Positions 29,889 through 39,420 of a DNA stretch of 41,962 nt are shown here, piece by piece. Numbering within the stretch: position 1 is the first letter of the stretch; each line of letters opens with the position of its first letter. Source of the DNA: Candidatus Saccharimonadota bacterium (lineage in GTDB: Bacteria; Patescibacteriota; Saccharimonadia; Saccharimonadales; Saccharimonadaceae); NCBI GenBank assembly GCA_017514665.1, contig JAFWIX010000004.1:1-41962 (forward strand), in the 5' to 3' direction. Made by a program: the position numbers and the translations under genes. The notes beneath the pieces are model-generated. The model saw only the letters and a program-made list of their open reading frames with translations. It was not told where the DNA came from and did no database searches.

Positions 29889-30873
29889 CGACGACCAGCG
29901 CGCTAGTTGGCAAAAAATCATCAAAAAACACCCGGAAGCTAATTTTCTCCAGACCGAAGTTTGGGCTGAAGCCAATCGCCTTATGGGCTTTTTGCCATTA
30001 ATTGAAATTGCTGATCACGGTTTGTTTGTGGCTTTTGATAAACATGCCAAACGTGGTCATTATCTCGAGATTCCAGGCGGTCCCATCTTAGATTGGGATG
30101 ATAAAAAAGCTGTTGATGCGATTTTTACTACTATCAAAAAAGTTGCTGACGAGCACAACTGTGCTTTTGTGCGTATTCGTCCCCAAATCAAAGATTCCAA
30201 AGAAAATCGCCAAATGCTTGCTAAATTAGGCGCCAAGGTTGCGCCCATGCATCTCGCCGCCGAACATACCGTGATGATTGATCTTAATCCATCTGAAGAC
30301 GAGCTACTTGCCAATATGCGTCGTCAGACTCGCTATGAAGTGCGTCGCGCCAGTAAGCTCGAAATCAAAGTTGAAAAATCAAATGATAAGGCGATTTTTA
30401 CTGAGTTTCACAAAGTTCAAGTCGAGACTGCTGCTCGCCAGCACTTTATTCCACCTACTTTAGATGTTTTGATGGCGGAACGTGAAGCCTTTCAAGATGA
30501 CACGATGATTTATAAAGCTACTACCAAAGAAGGTGAGCCGATTGCTTACGGCCTAATTCTCACTGGCAACGGCGAAGGTGATTATTTTGAGGCTGCCAGC
30601 ACTGATCTTAATCGCAAACTCCCCGGTGCCTATGCTTTGCAATGGCAAGTCATCAGAGACCTCAAAAAACAGGGAATTAAGCGTTATAATCTTTGGGGGA
30701 TTGCTCCTAAAAATCAGCCTAATCATCGTTATGCTGGCGTCACTACGTTCAAAACTGGTTTTGGCGGCGAAGTCACCGAATTCATCCCTGCGCATGATAT
30801 CGTTATCGACCCGATCAGATATAAATTTAATCTCGCCGTCGAGACGGTGCGCAAAAAAAGGAGACACCTCTAA
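29878..30873 (+). CDS. FemAB/FemX-family peptidoglycan bridge aminoacyltransferase, copy 1
   Basis: 331 residues with the two-GNAT-domain layout of FemAB proteins: 'NFLQTEVWAEANRLMGF' at the N-terminus, 'GHYLEIPGGPILDW', 'TRYEVRRASKLEIKVEKS' and a late 'YNLWGIAPKNQPNHRYAGVTTFK', split in the middle by a variable stretch. Such enzymes transfer amino acids from aminoacyl-tRNA to lipid II to build the interpeptide bridge. The antiparallel coiled-coil arm of FemA is absent. It overlaps the aminotransferase by 11 nt and the second copy by one base. Confidence 0.85.
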   Translation: MKISDDQRASWQKIIKKHPEANFLQTEVWAEANRLMGFLPLIEIADHGLFVAFDKHAKRGHYLEIPGGPILDWDDKKAVDAIFTTIKKVADEHNCAFVRIRPQIKDSKENRQMLAKLGAKVAPMHLAAEHTVMIDLNPSEDELLANMRRQTRYEVRRASKLEIKVEKSNDKAIFTEFHKVQVETAARQHFIPPTLDVLMAEREAFQDDTMIYKATTKEGEPIAYGLILTGNGEGDYFEAASTDLNRKLPGAYALQWQVIRDLKKQGIKRYNLWGIAPKNQPNHRYAGVTTFKTGFGGEVTEFIPAHDIVIDPIRYKFNLAVETVRKKRRHL

Positions 30874-31892
30874 TGAAAATTATCGATGCCACTTCTCGCG
30901 CCAAATGGGACAAATTTGTCTCTAGCCACCCTGAAGCTAATTTTCTCCAATCCTGGGATTTTTATGAGTTTCACACTTCGCGTGGCAACACCATTGTGCG
31001 CCGCGTCGCAGTAGACGATAAAGACAAAATCATCGCCGCTTATGCCGGCGTGGTCGAGTTGGCCAAGCGTGGCCACCACCTCGCTATCGCCGGGGGTCCG
31101 ATTCTTGATTGGACTGACAAGAAGCTCGTCAAAGCAATCTTTGCCGACATCAAAGAGCAGGGTACTAACAATCACTGTGCTTTTGTTAGAGTCAGACCAC
31201 AACTTGAATTGTCTGACAAGTCATTAAAACTAATGAATGATTTAGGATTGCAAAAAGCCCCAATGTACTTGTCTGTTGAGTACGCGGGTATCTTGGATCT
31301 TAAAAAATCAGAAGAAGAGATTTTAGCTGGCGCTTCACAAGGCTTACGTCGTAAAATTCGTAAAGCCCAGAAAAATAACATTACTATCGAGAAGTCCGAA
31401 GATCCAGCTTCGGTCAAGACTTTTTATCAAATCCAATTACAGACTGCTGCCCGTCAAAAGTTCTACGCTTTTTCTGAAGATTTTCTTACCAAACAATTTA
31501 CCGCTTTCGCCAAAAATCACGAAGTTACTATGTATACCGCCAAGCTCGGCGATCAAGTATTAGCGCAAAACTTTATGATTTTTTATGGTAATGAGGCTAG
31601 TTATCATTATGGCGTCTCTTCCGATCTTGGCACTAAGTATTCCGCGGCACCACTTTTACATCTCGAAGCTATGCGCGATGCGCGCGCTCGCGGTATTAAT
31701 CGTTATAATTTCTGGGGCATCGTCGATTTAGATGACACCAAACACCGTTTTTACGGTGTTTCAAGTTTCAAGCGTAGTTTTGGCGTCACCGAATTAAAAT
31801 ATACTCCGGCCCACGATCTAGTCATTGACCACAAGCAATATTTAATCACTAAAATTATTGAAACTATTCGCAAAAAAGTGCGTCACGTGTGA
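30873..31892 (+). CDS. FemAB/FemX-family peptidoglycan bridge aminoacyltransferase, copy 2
   Basis: 339 residues and a clear paralogue of copy 1: 'NFLQSWDFYEFHTSRG', 'GHHLAIAGGPILDW', 'LRRKIRKAQKNNITIEKS' and 'YNFWGIVDLDDTKHRFYGVSSFK' sit at the same places. Tandem FemAB genes usually add successive residues of a cross-bridge, so a bridge of at least two residues is inferred. Its stop TGA lies in the extended -10 box of the next gene. Confidence 0.85.
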   Translation: MKIIDATSRAKWDKFVSSHPEANFLQSWDFYEFHTSRGNTIVRRVAVDDKDKIIAAYAGVVELAKRGHHLAIAGGPILDWTDKKLVKAIFADIKEQGTNNHCAFVRVRPQLELSDKSLKLMNDLGLQKAPMYLSVEYAGILDLKKSEEEILAGASQGLRRKIRKAQKNNITIEKSEDPASVKTFYQIQLQTAARQKFYAFSEDFLTKQFTAFAKNHEVTMYTAKLGDQVLAQNFMIFYGNEASYHYGVSSDLGTKYSAAPLLHLEAMRDARARGINRYNFWGIVDLDDTKHRFYGVSSFKRSFGVTELKYTPAHDLVIDHKQYLITKIIETIRKKVRHV

Positions 31893-31898
31893 TATAAT
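31890..31898 (+). promoter_or_regulatory. Extended -10 promoter of the HdeD-like gene
   Basis: TGATATAAT overlaps the stop codon of the second FemAB gene; AAAGGAGG and the ATG at 31919 follow. Confidence 0.6.
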
Positions 31899-31918
31899 TA
31901 AAACAAAGGAGGAATATT

Positions 31919-32551
31919 ATGTCCAAAATTCAACGTAAATATATCGATAGCCATTGGTTAGTCTTTGGCATCGAGGGTGTGGTTGCGCTAATCTTTGGTT
32001 GGTTTGTGCTCTTTTCAAATAGTCAGGACGCCACATTCCTCATTGCTACTGTTAGCTGCATGCTACTCATTCTCGGTTTGATTGAGCTCTTCAATGTTTT
32101 GCATCGTGAACATTTTCGTCGTACTTGGGGTTTTTCGGCCGTTATTGCTGTATTCGAACTAATTACCGCCTTAGCGCTATTCACTTCGCTTACACAAAAT
32201 CCCGCTATAGCTATGATTATACTTTCGGTTTACGCTCTAGTGCGAGGAGTATTTGAAATTTTGATTGCTGCCCGTTCAATTGATGATCTCACCGATCGCT
32301 TTATTTGGTTAGTCTGTGGTATTTGTGGCATTATTTTTGCCTTTATTGTCTTTAACTCCGGCCACTTCACTCCGGGCACTTTTGTCAAATTCTTTGGCTC
32401 CTACCTCATGGTTATTGGCCTTTCTAATCTTATTTACGGCGTACACAATCGTGACCAGAAAGAGGCAGACCGTGTCGCTCGTAGCGCTTCTCATAAGAAA
32501 TCTACCCCCAAAGTTTCGAAATCTCAAGGTAGATTGACAAAAAAGAAATAA
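31919..32551 (+). CDS. HdeD/DUF308-like membrane protein
   Basis: 210 residues with six hydrophobic helices in pairs ('WLVFGIEGVVALIFGWFVLF' first) and a basic, Ser/Lys-rich cytoplasmic tail. The layout and 'VRGVFEILIAAR' segment match HdeD-like DUF308 proteins, which are linked to acid resistance in enterobacteria but otherwise of unknown function. A strong AAAGGAGG ribosome-binding site is eight nucleotides upstream. Confidence 0.65.
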   Translation: MSKIQRKYIDSHWLVFGIEGVVALIFGWFVLFSNSQDATFLIATVSCMLLILGLIELFNVLHREHFRRTWGFSAVIAVFELITALALFTSLTQNPAIAMIILSVYALVRGVFEILIAARSIDDLTDRFIWLVCGICGIIFAFIVFNSGHFTPGTFVKFFGSYLMVIGLSNLIYGVHNRDQKEADRVARSASHKKSTPKVSKSQGRLTKKK

Positions 32552-32562
32552 TATGATATAAT
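32534..32562 (+). promoter_or_regulatory. Consensus promoter of the galU-dnaE operon
   Basis: TTGACA (32534-32539), 17-bp spacer ending TGA, TATAAT (32557-32562): full consensus plus extended -10. AAGGAG follows. Confidence 0.9.
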
Positions 32563-32576
32563 AAGGAGTTATCTAA

Positions 32577-33470
32577 ATGAGCCATAAAGTTCCTACCAAA
32601 GCTATCATCACCGACGCCGGTTTTGCTAGCCGCTTCTTGCCTATCACTAAGACCATTCCTAAAGCCATGACCCCGATGGGTGCTAAGCCAGTCATGCAAC
32701 TTTGCGTGGAAGAGTGCGTTGCTGCTGGGATTACCGAGATTATTATCGTTGCCACTCCGGGCACTAAGAGTAAAGAAATTTATGACGATTACTTCCACAG
32801 TCCATCCGAAAATGTCAGAATTTTGCTAGAAAAACAAGGCAAGGCCGAACGCTTTAATCCCGTCAAAGAAGTTCTGGACTTTCCTAAGATTACCGTAATC
32901 GAGCAAGACAAGAGTTTGCCCTATGGTAACGGTTCGCCAATTGTTAGTGCGCGTAGTTTTATTGGTGACGACGAAGCCTTTGTGGTGCTTTATAGCGATG
33001 ATTTAATCATGGGATCTAGTGACGTCAAGACTTTGATTGACGCTTTCAAAGAGCATCCCGATGCCAAAGGTATCATCGCCGCCCAAGAAATGCCACGCGA
33101 AGTTTGGCACAAATACGGCATGATTGCCATCAAAGATGAAGCCAAACACACCTTGAGCCACATTGTTGAAAAGCCCGAAACCCCAGAGTTATCGCCTAGC
33201 AACCTGACATCTTATGGTCGCTATTTACTAACTCCAGGTATATTTGAATACCTTAATTCCAATAACGTAGGCCTTGACGATGAGCTTTGGACTGCCGATG
33301 CTGTTACTAAATTGGCCGAAACTGGTGACGTCTACGTTGTCAAAAGCGAAGGTCGCTGGCTGACTACCGGCGATCCCAAAAATTATTTTCTCGCGTTGCT
33401 TCAGTATAACCTTGAAAATTCAGATTATACTGATGAAATAAAAGAGATTATTAAAGGAGGTAACAAATGA
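32577..33470 (+). CDS. galU: UTP-glucose-1-phosphate uridylyltransferase-like (GalU family)
   Basis: 297 residues. It makes UDP-glucose from UTP and glucose-1-phosphate for glycans and capsule. 'AGFASRFLPITKTIPKAMTP' corresponds to the family motif AGxGTRxLPxTKxxPKEMxP, with Ala-Ser in place of Gly-Thr. 'YGNGSPI', 'YSDDLIMG' and 'VEKPETPE' follow as in GalU. A related sugar nucleotidyltransferase with another substrate is possible. It overlaps the next small gene by ATGA and is transcribed with dnaE. Confidence 0.8.
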   Translation: MSHKVPTKAIITDAGFASRFLPITKTIPKAMTPMGAKPVMQLCVEECVAAGITEIIIVATPGTKSKEIYDDYFHSPSENVRILLEKQGKAERFNPVKEVLDFPKITVIEQDKSLPYGNGSPIVSARSFIGDDEAFVVLYSDDLIMGSSDVKTLIDAFKEHPDAKGIIAAQEMPREVWHKYGMIAIKDEAKHTLSHIVEKPETPELSPSNLTSYGRYLLTPGIFEYLNSNNVGLDDELWTADAVTKLAETGDVYVVKSEGRWLTTGDPKNYFLALLQYNLENSDYTDEIKEIIKGGNK

Positions 33471-33790
33471 ACTTAAACACAGCCGAATGGATCATCGCTA
33501 TCATTTTAGTCGTGACATTATTCGTATTTCTAGTTTTGGCGATTATTTTACTTGCCAAAATTATTGGCCTCACCAAAGACGCCAAACAAGTTATCGCCAC
33601 TAGCCAGCAAATTGCTGATAAGGCAGACGATGTTGCGGGCAATATTAAAGATATGACGTCAATCGGCGGTGTGGTCAAAACTTTCGCCAGTAGCTACGTC
33701 AACAACAAAACCGCCGCTTCAGCCGCTGAAGCGCGTAAAAGCAGAAGTAAAGCCAAGACCACTACTAAATCTAGCAAAGCCGAAAAATAA
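33467..33790 (+). CDS. Small single-pass membrane protein
   Basis: 107 residues. One N-terminal membrane helix (8-33) is followed by an amphipathic segment ('TKDAKQVIATSQQIADKADD') and a Lys/Ala/Ser-rich tail. The layout is like YtxH/DUF948-type proteins, but no clear family is recognised. Overlaps on both sides (4 nt and 1 nt) place it within the galU-dnaE operon. Confidence 0.7.
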   Translation: MNLNTAEWIIAIILVVTLFVFLVLAIILLAKIIGLTKDAKQVIATSQQIADKADDVAGNIKDMTSIGGVVKTFASSYVNNKTAASAAEARKSRSKAKTTTKSSKAEK

Positions 33791-36700
33791 TGGCTTTAAA
33801 GTCAAGTGATTTTGTCCATCTCCATAACCATACTCACTATTCTTTACTGGATGGTTTAACTAAAGTTCCGGAGCTAGTTGATTTTGTCAAAAATCACGGC
33901 ATGGAAGCGGTTGCGGTAACCGATCATGGCACCATGAGTGGGTTGGTGGAGCTTTACAAAACTTGTAAAGACAACGACATCAAGCCAATCCTCGGTCTTG
34001 AAGCTTATGTTGCTGCTCGTAAGCGTACTGACAAAGACCCCAGCAAAGACAAACCACGTTTTCATGTCACTTTATTGGCAATGAACAATAAAGGTTTCGA
34101 AAATCTTTGCCGTTTAATTACCGATGCCGAAATCAATGGTAAATACTATAAGCCGCGCACTGATCACGAAATGCTTGAAAAGTTCAGTGAAGGCATAATT
34201 TGCCTTTCAGGTTGTGCTGGTTCAGAAATTTCCGAAGCTATTGCCGATGGTGATGACAAACGCGCTCGCAAATTAATTGATTGGTACGCCAAGACCTTTA
34301 AGGGTCGTTTTTATCTTGAGATGCAAGATCATGGCCACCCTGATTCACCTACCCATTGGGACAAGCAGAACAAAATCAACCAATGGTTTATGGACCATGT
34401 CAAAGAATTAAATTTGCCGCTCGTTGTCACCTGTGACGCCCACTATCTCAAACACGAAGATCAAGAAGCACACGAAGTGTTGCTCTGTGTTGGCACTGGC
34501 TCTAATATTTCTGATACTGATCGCATGAGTCTCAAAGATTTTGAGCTCCACGTTATTCCGCCAGAAGACATTATCAAACGTTGGGGCAAAACTTGCCCTG
34601 AGGCTGTCAAAAACACCAAAAAAATCGCCGATTCATGTAATGTTGAGCTCGACCTTGATCGAATTTTAATTCCAAAATTTCCCGTACCAAAAGGCGAAAC
34701 CGAAAAATCTCATCTTGATACGTTAGTATTTCAGGGACTCGTTTATCGTTATGTTGGCAAAACCATCGAAGAAGCCGAAAAATTATCCATCAAAGATTGT
34801 CGCAAGCTTCTCGAAACGGTCGACCAAGAACGTGATGAATTACATAAAATTCTTCCTCGTATTGATTATGAGCTTTCAGTAGTCGATAAAATGGGCTACA
34901 ATGGTTACTTTTTGATTGTGCAAGATTTTATTAACTGGGGCAAATCGCAGCGCATTGTTTTTGGTCCCGGGCGTGGTTCGGCTGCTGGCTCTATCCTAGC
35001 TTATGCACTTAGAATCACCGATCTTGATCCACTCAAATATGATCTACTCTTTGAGCGTTTTTTGAATCCCGACCGTATTTCGATGCCCGATATTGATACC
35101 GATATTCAAGATACGCGCCGCGACGAAGTGATTGAATATTGTACTAATAAATATACCGAAAAAGACAAAGACGGCAATTTTCTCGAACCGCGCGTTTCTA
35201 ACATTGTCACATTTGGTAAAATGATGGCCAAAAACGCGGTGCGTGACGTGGCACGTGTACTCGAAGTGCCGTACGCCGAGGCCGATCGTCTTGCCAAAAT
35301 GGTGCCAGATCCCACCATGGGGCACCACGTTCATCTCGCCGACGCCATTAAAGATGTACCAGAATTAAAGCAAGAATACGAGACTAATCCTACGAGCAAA
35401 GAAGTCCTTGATTTTGCTATTCGTCTTGAGGGAACTATCAGAAATCACGGCGTTCACGCTTGTGGCGTAATTATCGCCCCTGATGATTTGGTCAAATTCT
35501 TACCACTTGAGGTTTCGCAAAAAGGCCCCCTAGCTGCGCAATTTCCGATGGGTACCGTAGAAGAGCTTGGCCTACTCAAAATGGATTTTCTCGGTCTCTC
35601 CAACCTTTCGGTTATCAACAATGCTTTACGTATGGTGCGCAAAGTTTATCACAACGATATTGATTTAGCGACTTTACCACTTGATGACAAGAAAACTTAC
35701 GAACTTTTCCAGCGCGCTGAGACTACTGGCGTTTTTCAGCTTGAATCTGCCGGTATGAAGCGTTATCTCAAAGATCTCAAAGCTTCTACTTTTGAAGATA
35801 TCATCGCTATGGTGGCGCTTTATCGTCCCGGCCCTATGCAATTTATTGATTCATTTATTCGTCGCAAGCATGGTCAGGAACCTATTACCTATTTGCATCC
35901 TGGACTCGAAAATGCTCTCAAAAGCACCTACGGAATTTTGATTTATCAGGAACAGTTCATGCAGATTTCTAAGGAATGGTGTGGTTTTACTGGTGGCCAA
36001 GCAGATACTTTACGTAAAGCAGTAGGTAAGAAGAAAATTGACTTGATGAAAAAAGTCAAACCCGAGTTCGTTGAAGGCGCTATCAAAGTTGGCGGTGCTA
36101 CCGAAGAAATTGCTGAGACTTTTTGGAATCAATTACTAGAATTTGCTAACTACTGTTTCAACAAGTCGCATGCTGCGTGCTATGCCTTGATTGCTTACTG
36201 GACTGCTTATCTCAAAGCTCATTATCCAGATGCCTTCATGGCGGCTTTGATGACAGCTGATATGAACTCTACCGATCGTTTGGCTATCGAAATGTCCGAA
36301 TGTCAACACATGGGCCTCAAAGTTCTTGGCCCTGATATCAATCAATCTTATGGTGATTTTGCGATTGTAGGCGGTGAAAACACAATTCGTTTTGGTCTCA
36401 GCGGCGTCAAAGGTATGGGGAAGTCCCTAATTGAAGATATTGTGATTCCTGAACGTGATGAAAATGGTCCCTTTAAGAGCATTTGTGATTTTGCTAAACG
36501 TGTCGACAGCACTAAATTTAACAAAAAATCCTGGGAAGCCGCTATTAAGACTGGCGCTTTTGATAAATTTGCTACGCGTTCCGATATTCTCTTTAACCTT
36601 GAAGCCATTCAAGCTTATGGCGCCAAAATCCAAAAAGATGCCCAGAATGGCCAAACTGATTTATTTGGCGCTTTTGGTGATGCTGGTCAAATTCCCGAAG

Positions 36701-37527
36701 TCGAAATCAAACCTGCCCCAATTCAGGCTTCCGAAAAAGAACAATTATTATGGGAGCGTGAATTAATGGGGCTTTATCTCTCGGCGCATCCTCTAGATAA
36801 ATACGATACTTACTTTGCCGAACAAACGCATAGTTATGATCTGATTAATAACGAAAACGATAATAAAATCATTACTATTGGTGGCATTATCTCATCTGTA
36901 CGTAATATTCTTACCAAGTCTAATACTCACATGGCTTTTGTAAAATTAGAAAATAAAACCTCCGATACCGAAGTGATTGTCTTTCCAGACTTATTTAGTA
37001 AAGTTGGTGGTAAAATCAAGCAAGATGCCGTCATCAAGGTGCGTGGACGCATCAATGCTACTGATCGTAGCGGTCGTCCTGCTACTGAAATTAAGATTAT
37101 TGCCGAAGATATTTCCGTTATCACTGACGAAGAGTTAGAAAATTATCGTCCTACTGGCAAAAAACTGCCAGGCTTAGAAGCCACCAAAACCCAGACCCGC
37201 TCTACTAATGTTAGTAAGGCTCGTAAATCTACTCATTCGACACTAAAACCAGATCCTAAGACACCTAAACTAGTTGTCAAGCCAGATACCTCACGTCCGC
37301 ACCCCGAACGTCTTTATGTATTATTAGAAAATCCTGATGATACTGAAGTTTTGAATAAAATTCGATATCTCTGCGGCGAACATCCAGGTGCACGCGAAAT
37401 TATTCTCGTGCTTAAGGATGGTGACGAGAAACGTCCACTCAGACTACCATTCCGCGTCGACGCCAATAATACACTAATTGCAGCACTTCAAGATTTGTTA
37501 GGTGCAGAAAAAGTTAAAATAAATTAA
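33790..37527 (+). CDS. dnaE: DNA polymerase III alpha subunit
   Basis: 1245 residues, slightly longer than the ~1160 of E. coli. It is the replicative polymerase. The N-terminal PHP domain is intact ('HLHNHTHYSLLDG', 'AVTDHGTMSG', 'VTCDAHYL'). The palm has 'GPGRGSAAGS' and 'MPDIDTDIQDTRRDEVIEY', with the catalytic aspartates, and later 'NKSHAACYALIAYWTAYLKA'. A helix-hairpin-helix region and an OB fold ('ITIGGIISSVRNI') precede a C-terminal tail of ~110 residues. The intact PHP motifs suggest proofreading could reside in this polypeptide. It starts on the stop of the small membrane protein gene. Confidence 0.97.
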   Translation: MALKSSDFVHLHNHTHYSLLDGLTKVPELVDFVKNHGMEAVAVTDHGTMSGLVELYKTCKDNDIKPILGLEAYVAARKRTDKDPSKDKPRFHVTLLAMNNKGFENLCRLITDAEINGKYYKPRTDHEMLEKFSEGIICLSGCAGSEISEAIADGDDKRARKLIDWYAKTFKGRFYLEMQDHGHPDSPTHWDKQNKINQWFMDHVKELNLPLVVTCDAHYLKHEDQEAHEVLLCVGTGSNISDTDRMSLKDFELHVIPPEDIIKRWGKTCPEAVKNTKKIADSCNVELDLDRILIPKFPVPKGETEKSHLDTLVFQGLVYRYVGKTIEEAEKLSIKDCRKLLETVDQERDELHKILPRIDYELSVVDKMGYNGYFLIVQDFINWGKSQRIVFGPGRGSAAGSILAYALRITDLDPLKYDLLFERFLNPDRISMPDIDTDIQDTRRDEVIEYCTNKYTEKDKDGNFLEPRVSNIVTFGKMMAKNAVRDVARVLEVPYAEADRLAKMVPDPTMGHHVHLADAIKDVPELKQEYETNPTSKEVLDFAIRLEGTIRNHGVHACGVIIAPDDLVKFLPLEVSQKGPLAAQFPMGTVEELGLLKMDFLGLSNLSVINNALRMVRKVYHNDIDLATLPLDDKKTYELFQRAETTGVFQLESAGMKRYLKDLKASTFEDIIAMVALYRPGPMQFIDSFIRRKHGQEPITYLHPGLENALKSTYGILIYQEQFMQISKEWCGFTGGQADTLRKAVGKKKIDLMKKVKPEFVEGAIKVGGATEEIAETFWNQLLEFANYCFNKSHAACYALIAYWTAYLKAHYPDAFMAALMTADMNSTDRLAIEMSECQHMGLKVLGPDINQSYGDFAIVGGENTIRFGLSGVKGMGKSLIEDIVIPERDENGPFKSICDFAKRVDSTKFNKKSWEAAIKTGAFDKFATRSDILFNLEAIQAYGAKIQKDAQNGQTDLFGAFGDAGQIPEVEIKPAPIQASEKEQLLWERELMGLYLSAHPLDKYDTYFAEQTHSYDLINNENDNKIITIGGIISSVRNILTKSNTHMAFVKLENKTSDTEVIVFPDLFSKVGGKIKQDAVIKVRGRINATDRSGRPATEIKIIAEDISVITDEELENYRPTGKKLPGLEATKTQTRSTNVSKARKSTHSTLKPDPKTPKLVVKPDTSRPHPERLYVLLENPDDTEVLNKIRYLCGEHPGAREIILVLKDGDEKRPLRLPFRVDANNTLIAALQDLLGAEKVKIN

Positions 37528-37553
37528 AAAAAAGGTTGTGTTTTTTGAATTTG

Positions 37554-37562
37554 TGTTATAAT
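37554..37562 (+). promoter_or_regulatory. Extended -10 promoter of the Ig-like surface protein gene
   Basis: TGTTATAAT with the ATG at 37569 six nucleotides later; no Shine-Dalgarno. Confidence 0.6.
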
Positions 37563-37568
37563 AGATAT

Positions 37569-38849
37569 ATGCGTAAGGGTTATGATAAAGAACAAAAACG
37601 CAATGGTAAGACAAAATCTTATATTTTTGGCTCGCTAACTTTAGCTGGACTATTAGCTGTAATGGGCCTAGTTAGCCCAAACGCTCATGCTGTAGATTGT
37701 ACGGACAGCGGCTCAAGTAGTGCGTCTTGTGACACCATTGTTAATTTAATTTTACCAAGTTTTATTTCTATTTCTGGTTCGCCCAGTGTTTATTTTGATG
37801 GCGGCAACGATTTGACCCCGGGCGTATTTTATACTAGCGGCGCCACAGTTTATGTCACTACCAATAGCGCAAATGGTTACACGTTGTCCATGCAGATGTC
37901 TGAAAACCAGATTTCTGGCTCTACTAATACTCTTTATTATAACTCTAGCGAATACATTCCCTCCATTACTTCCGTGCAAAAGCAATCTGATATAGAAAGC
38001 GATCCCACCACTGGTGGTTGGGGTTTTGCGCTTGATGCTACCAATTATCGTCCATTACCGACCGTCAATGGTAGCACTTACAATACTTTAAATCTCAAAC
38101 GCACTCACGGTGTAGCTAACAATGATGCCACCACTCTTACCTTTGGCGTTTTACCACCGACCGGCATTCAAAATGGTCTTTATCAAAATATTATCACTGT
38201 GACCGCTACTGCCAATGATGCCATCACCCTTACCGGCCTCAATATCAGCGGCACACCCACCAAGACGAGTTATCAAGATGGTGATCGTTTCGACCCAGAT
38301 GGTCTCACGGTCTATGCTGTTTATAGTGATGGCGTGCAGGTACTATTGACAGATACCCAATACGTAATTACTAACGGTAACCCTTTGGCCGGCGGACAAA
38401 CATCCGTAAAAATTCGCTATACCGATAATGGTAGCACCGTTGATAGCACAGTTAACGGTATCACGGTTAGCGGCGGATCGCCAAAGGGTTCTTCTGGCGA
38501 CAATGGCGGCGGCAGCGGCACCAAAGGGGTTACTGCTGCTCCATCTAACACTAGTGCTCGTGGTGTATCCAGCGGTTCTGGCGTTGCCAGTACTAATACT
38601 GCAGATGACACCGATACTTCTAGTGATTCTGGTTCCGGCAAGGCCGATCCGCAAGGCGTCTCCGATTCCTATGGTTCTAGCAGCTCCACTTCTAGAATCG
38701 GTGAAGATAATACGAGTCTAGCCATTGTGCTCGGCATCGCTACTGCTACTGCTGCTACCGGTATCGTTCTTCTCGCCGCTGCTAAGCGCCGTCGCGAAGA
38801 GGAAGAAGAGGAAGAAGACGGTAGCGGTGATATCACCCAAATGGGATAA
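37569..38849 (+). CDS. Surface protein: shared N-terminal module, Ig-like domain, C-terminal membrane anchor
   Basis: 426 residues from ATG 37569. A signal peptide (about 15-40, 'NAHAVDC') is followed by a module of ~180 residues that is a distant relative of the module in the 1950 and 3910 genes: '(V/T)TTNSANGYTLSMQM', 'GWGFALD', 'ATTLTFGVLPP', 'YQNIITVTAT'. Next comes a bacterial Ig-like (Big_3-type) domain, with 'YQDGDRFDPDGLTVYAVYSDG', split here as 'FDPDGLTVYAVYSDG'. A Ser/Gly/Asp-rich stalk leads to a membrane helix ('LAIVLGIATATAATGIVLLA') and a tail with seven consecutive Glu. There is no PNTG or LPXTG motif, so it is probably held by the helix. It follows dnaE on the same strand but has its own promoter. 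Confidence 0.8.
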   Translation: MRKGYDKEQKRNGKTKSYIFGSLTLAGLLAVMGLVSPNAHAVDCTDSGSSSASCDTIVNLILPSFISISGSPSVYFDGGNDLTPGVFYTSGATVYVTTNSANGYTLSMQMSENQISGSTNTLYYNSSEYIPSITSVQKQSDIESDPTTGGWGFALDATNYRPLPTVNGSTYNTLNLKRTHGVANNDATTLTFGVLPPTGIQNGLYQNIITVTATANDAITLTGLNISGTPTKTSYQDGDRFDPDGLTVYAVYSDGVQVLLTDTQYVITNGNPLAGGQTSVKIRYTDNGSTVDSTVNGITVSGGSPKGSSGDNGGGSGTKGVTAAPSNTSARGVSSGSGVASTNTADDTDTSSDSGSGKADPQGVSDSYGSSSSTSRIGEDNTSLAIVLGIATATAATGIVLLAAAKRRREEEEEEEDGSGDITQMG

Positions 38850-38857
38850 AAATTATA

Positions 38858-38889
38858 AAAGATAGTCGCAAAATTTAGCGACTATCTTT
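38858..38889. terminator. Bidirectional terminator
   Basis: AAAGATAGTCGC and GCGACTATCTTT form a 12-bp perfect stem with an 8-nt loop between the convergent surface-protein and methyltransferase genes. The methyltransferase stop codon lies in the loop. Confidence 0.9.
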
Positions 38890-39390
38890 TTTTGTCAATT
38901 CATAAATTGCAATACCGGTTGCTACGGACACATTGAACGATTCTTTTTTACCGCGCATTGGAATTTCTACAAAAATATCAATCAACTTATATAATTTAGA
39001 ATTAATTCCTTCAACTTCTTCACCCAGAATTAACGCTATTTTTTCGCCAATTTCGTCTTTCAGACTCGAATCGTTTAAGCGTTTTAATCTCACGTCTTGA
39101 ATATTGTTTTCTAGACCTACTATCTTGAACCCTTGTTTTTTCCACTCTGTTAAATCAGTAAATATATCACCAGACGAATAAATATTCAGAAGCTCTTCGG
39201 CGCCCAAAGCGGTTTTTGCAATCTGCTTATTTAATTTATCTCTCAGATGCGGCAATAAACTTTTATCATCATAACGTGGCGTATAACCAGATAATACTAC
39301 TTCATCTACACCAAAACCTTCACAAGTACGCAAAATTGCCCCCACATTATACGTAGAGCGAATATTATGCAAAACTACTTTTAAAATCAT
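38875..39390 (-). CDS. SpoU/TrmH-family RNA 2'-O-methyltransferase
   Basis: 171 residues. 'NIRSTYNVGAILRTCEGFGV' (motif 1), 'ALILGEEVEGI' (motif 2) and 'VEIPMRGKKESFNVSVATGIAIYEL' (motif 3) show the SPOUT knot with the SAM-binding Ser/Asn residues; motif 3 is quoted in parts: 'VEIPMRGKKESFNVSVATG'. It methylates ribose 2'-OH in rRNA or tRNA; the short form lacks an extra RNA-binding domain and the target cannot be named. It is a single-gene unit on the minus strand, divergent from leuS. Confidence 0.9.
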   Translation of the reverse strand: MILKVVLHNIRSTYNVGAILRTCEGFGVDEVVLSGYTPRYDDKSLLPHLRDKLNKQIAKTALGAEELLNIYSSGDIFTDLTEWKKQGFKIVGLENNIQDVRLKRLNDSSLKDEIGEKIALILGEEVEGINSKLYKLIDIFVEIPMRGKKESFNVSVATGIAIYELTKKDSR

Positions 39391-39420
39391 ACCCCTAGAA
39401 TATCACAAATCCCTGAAATG

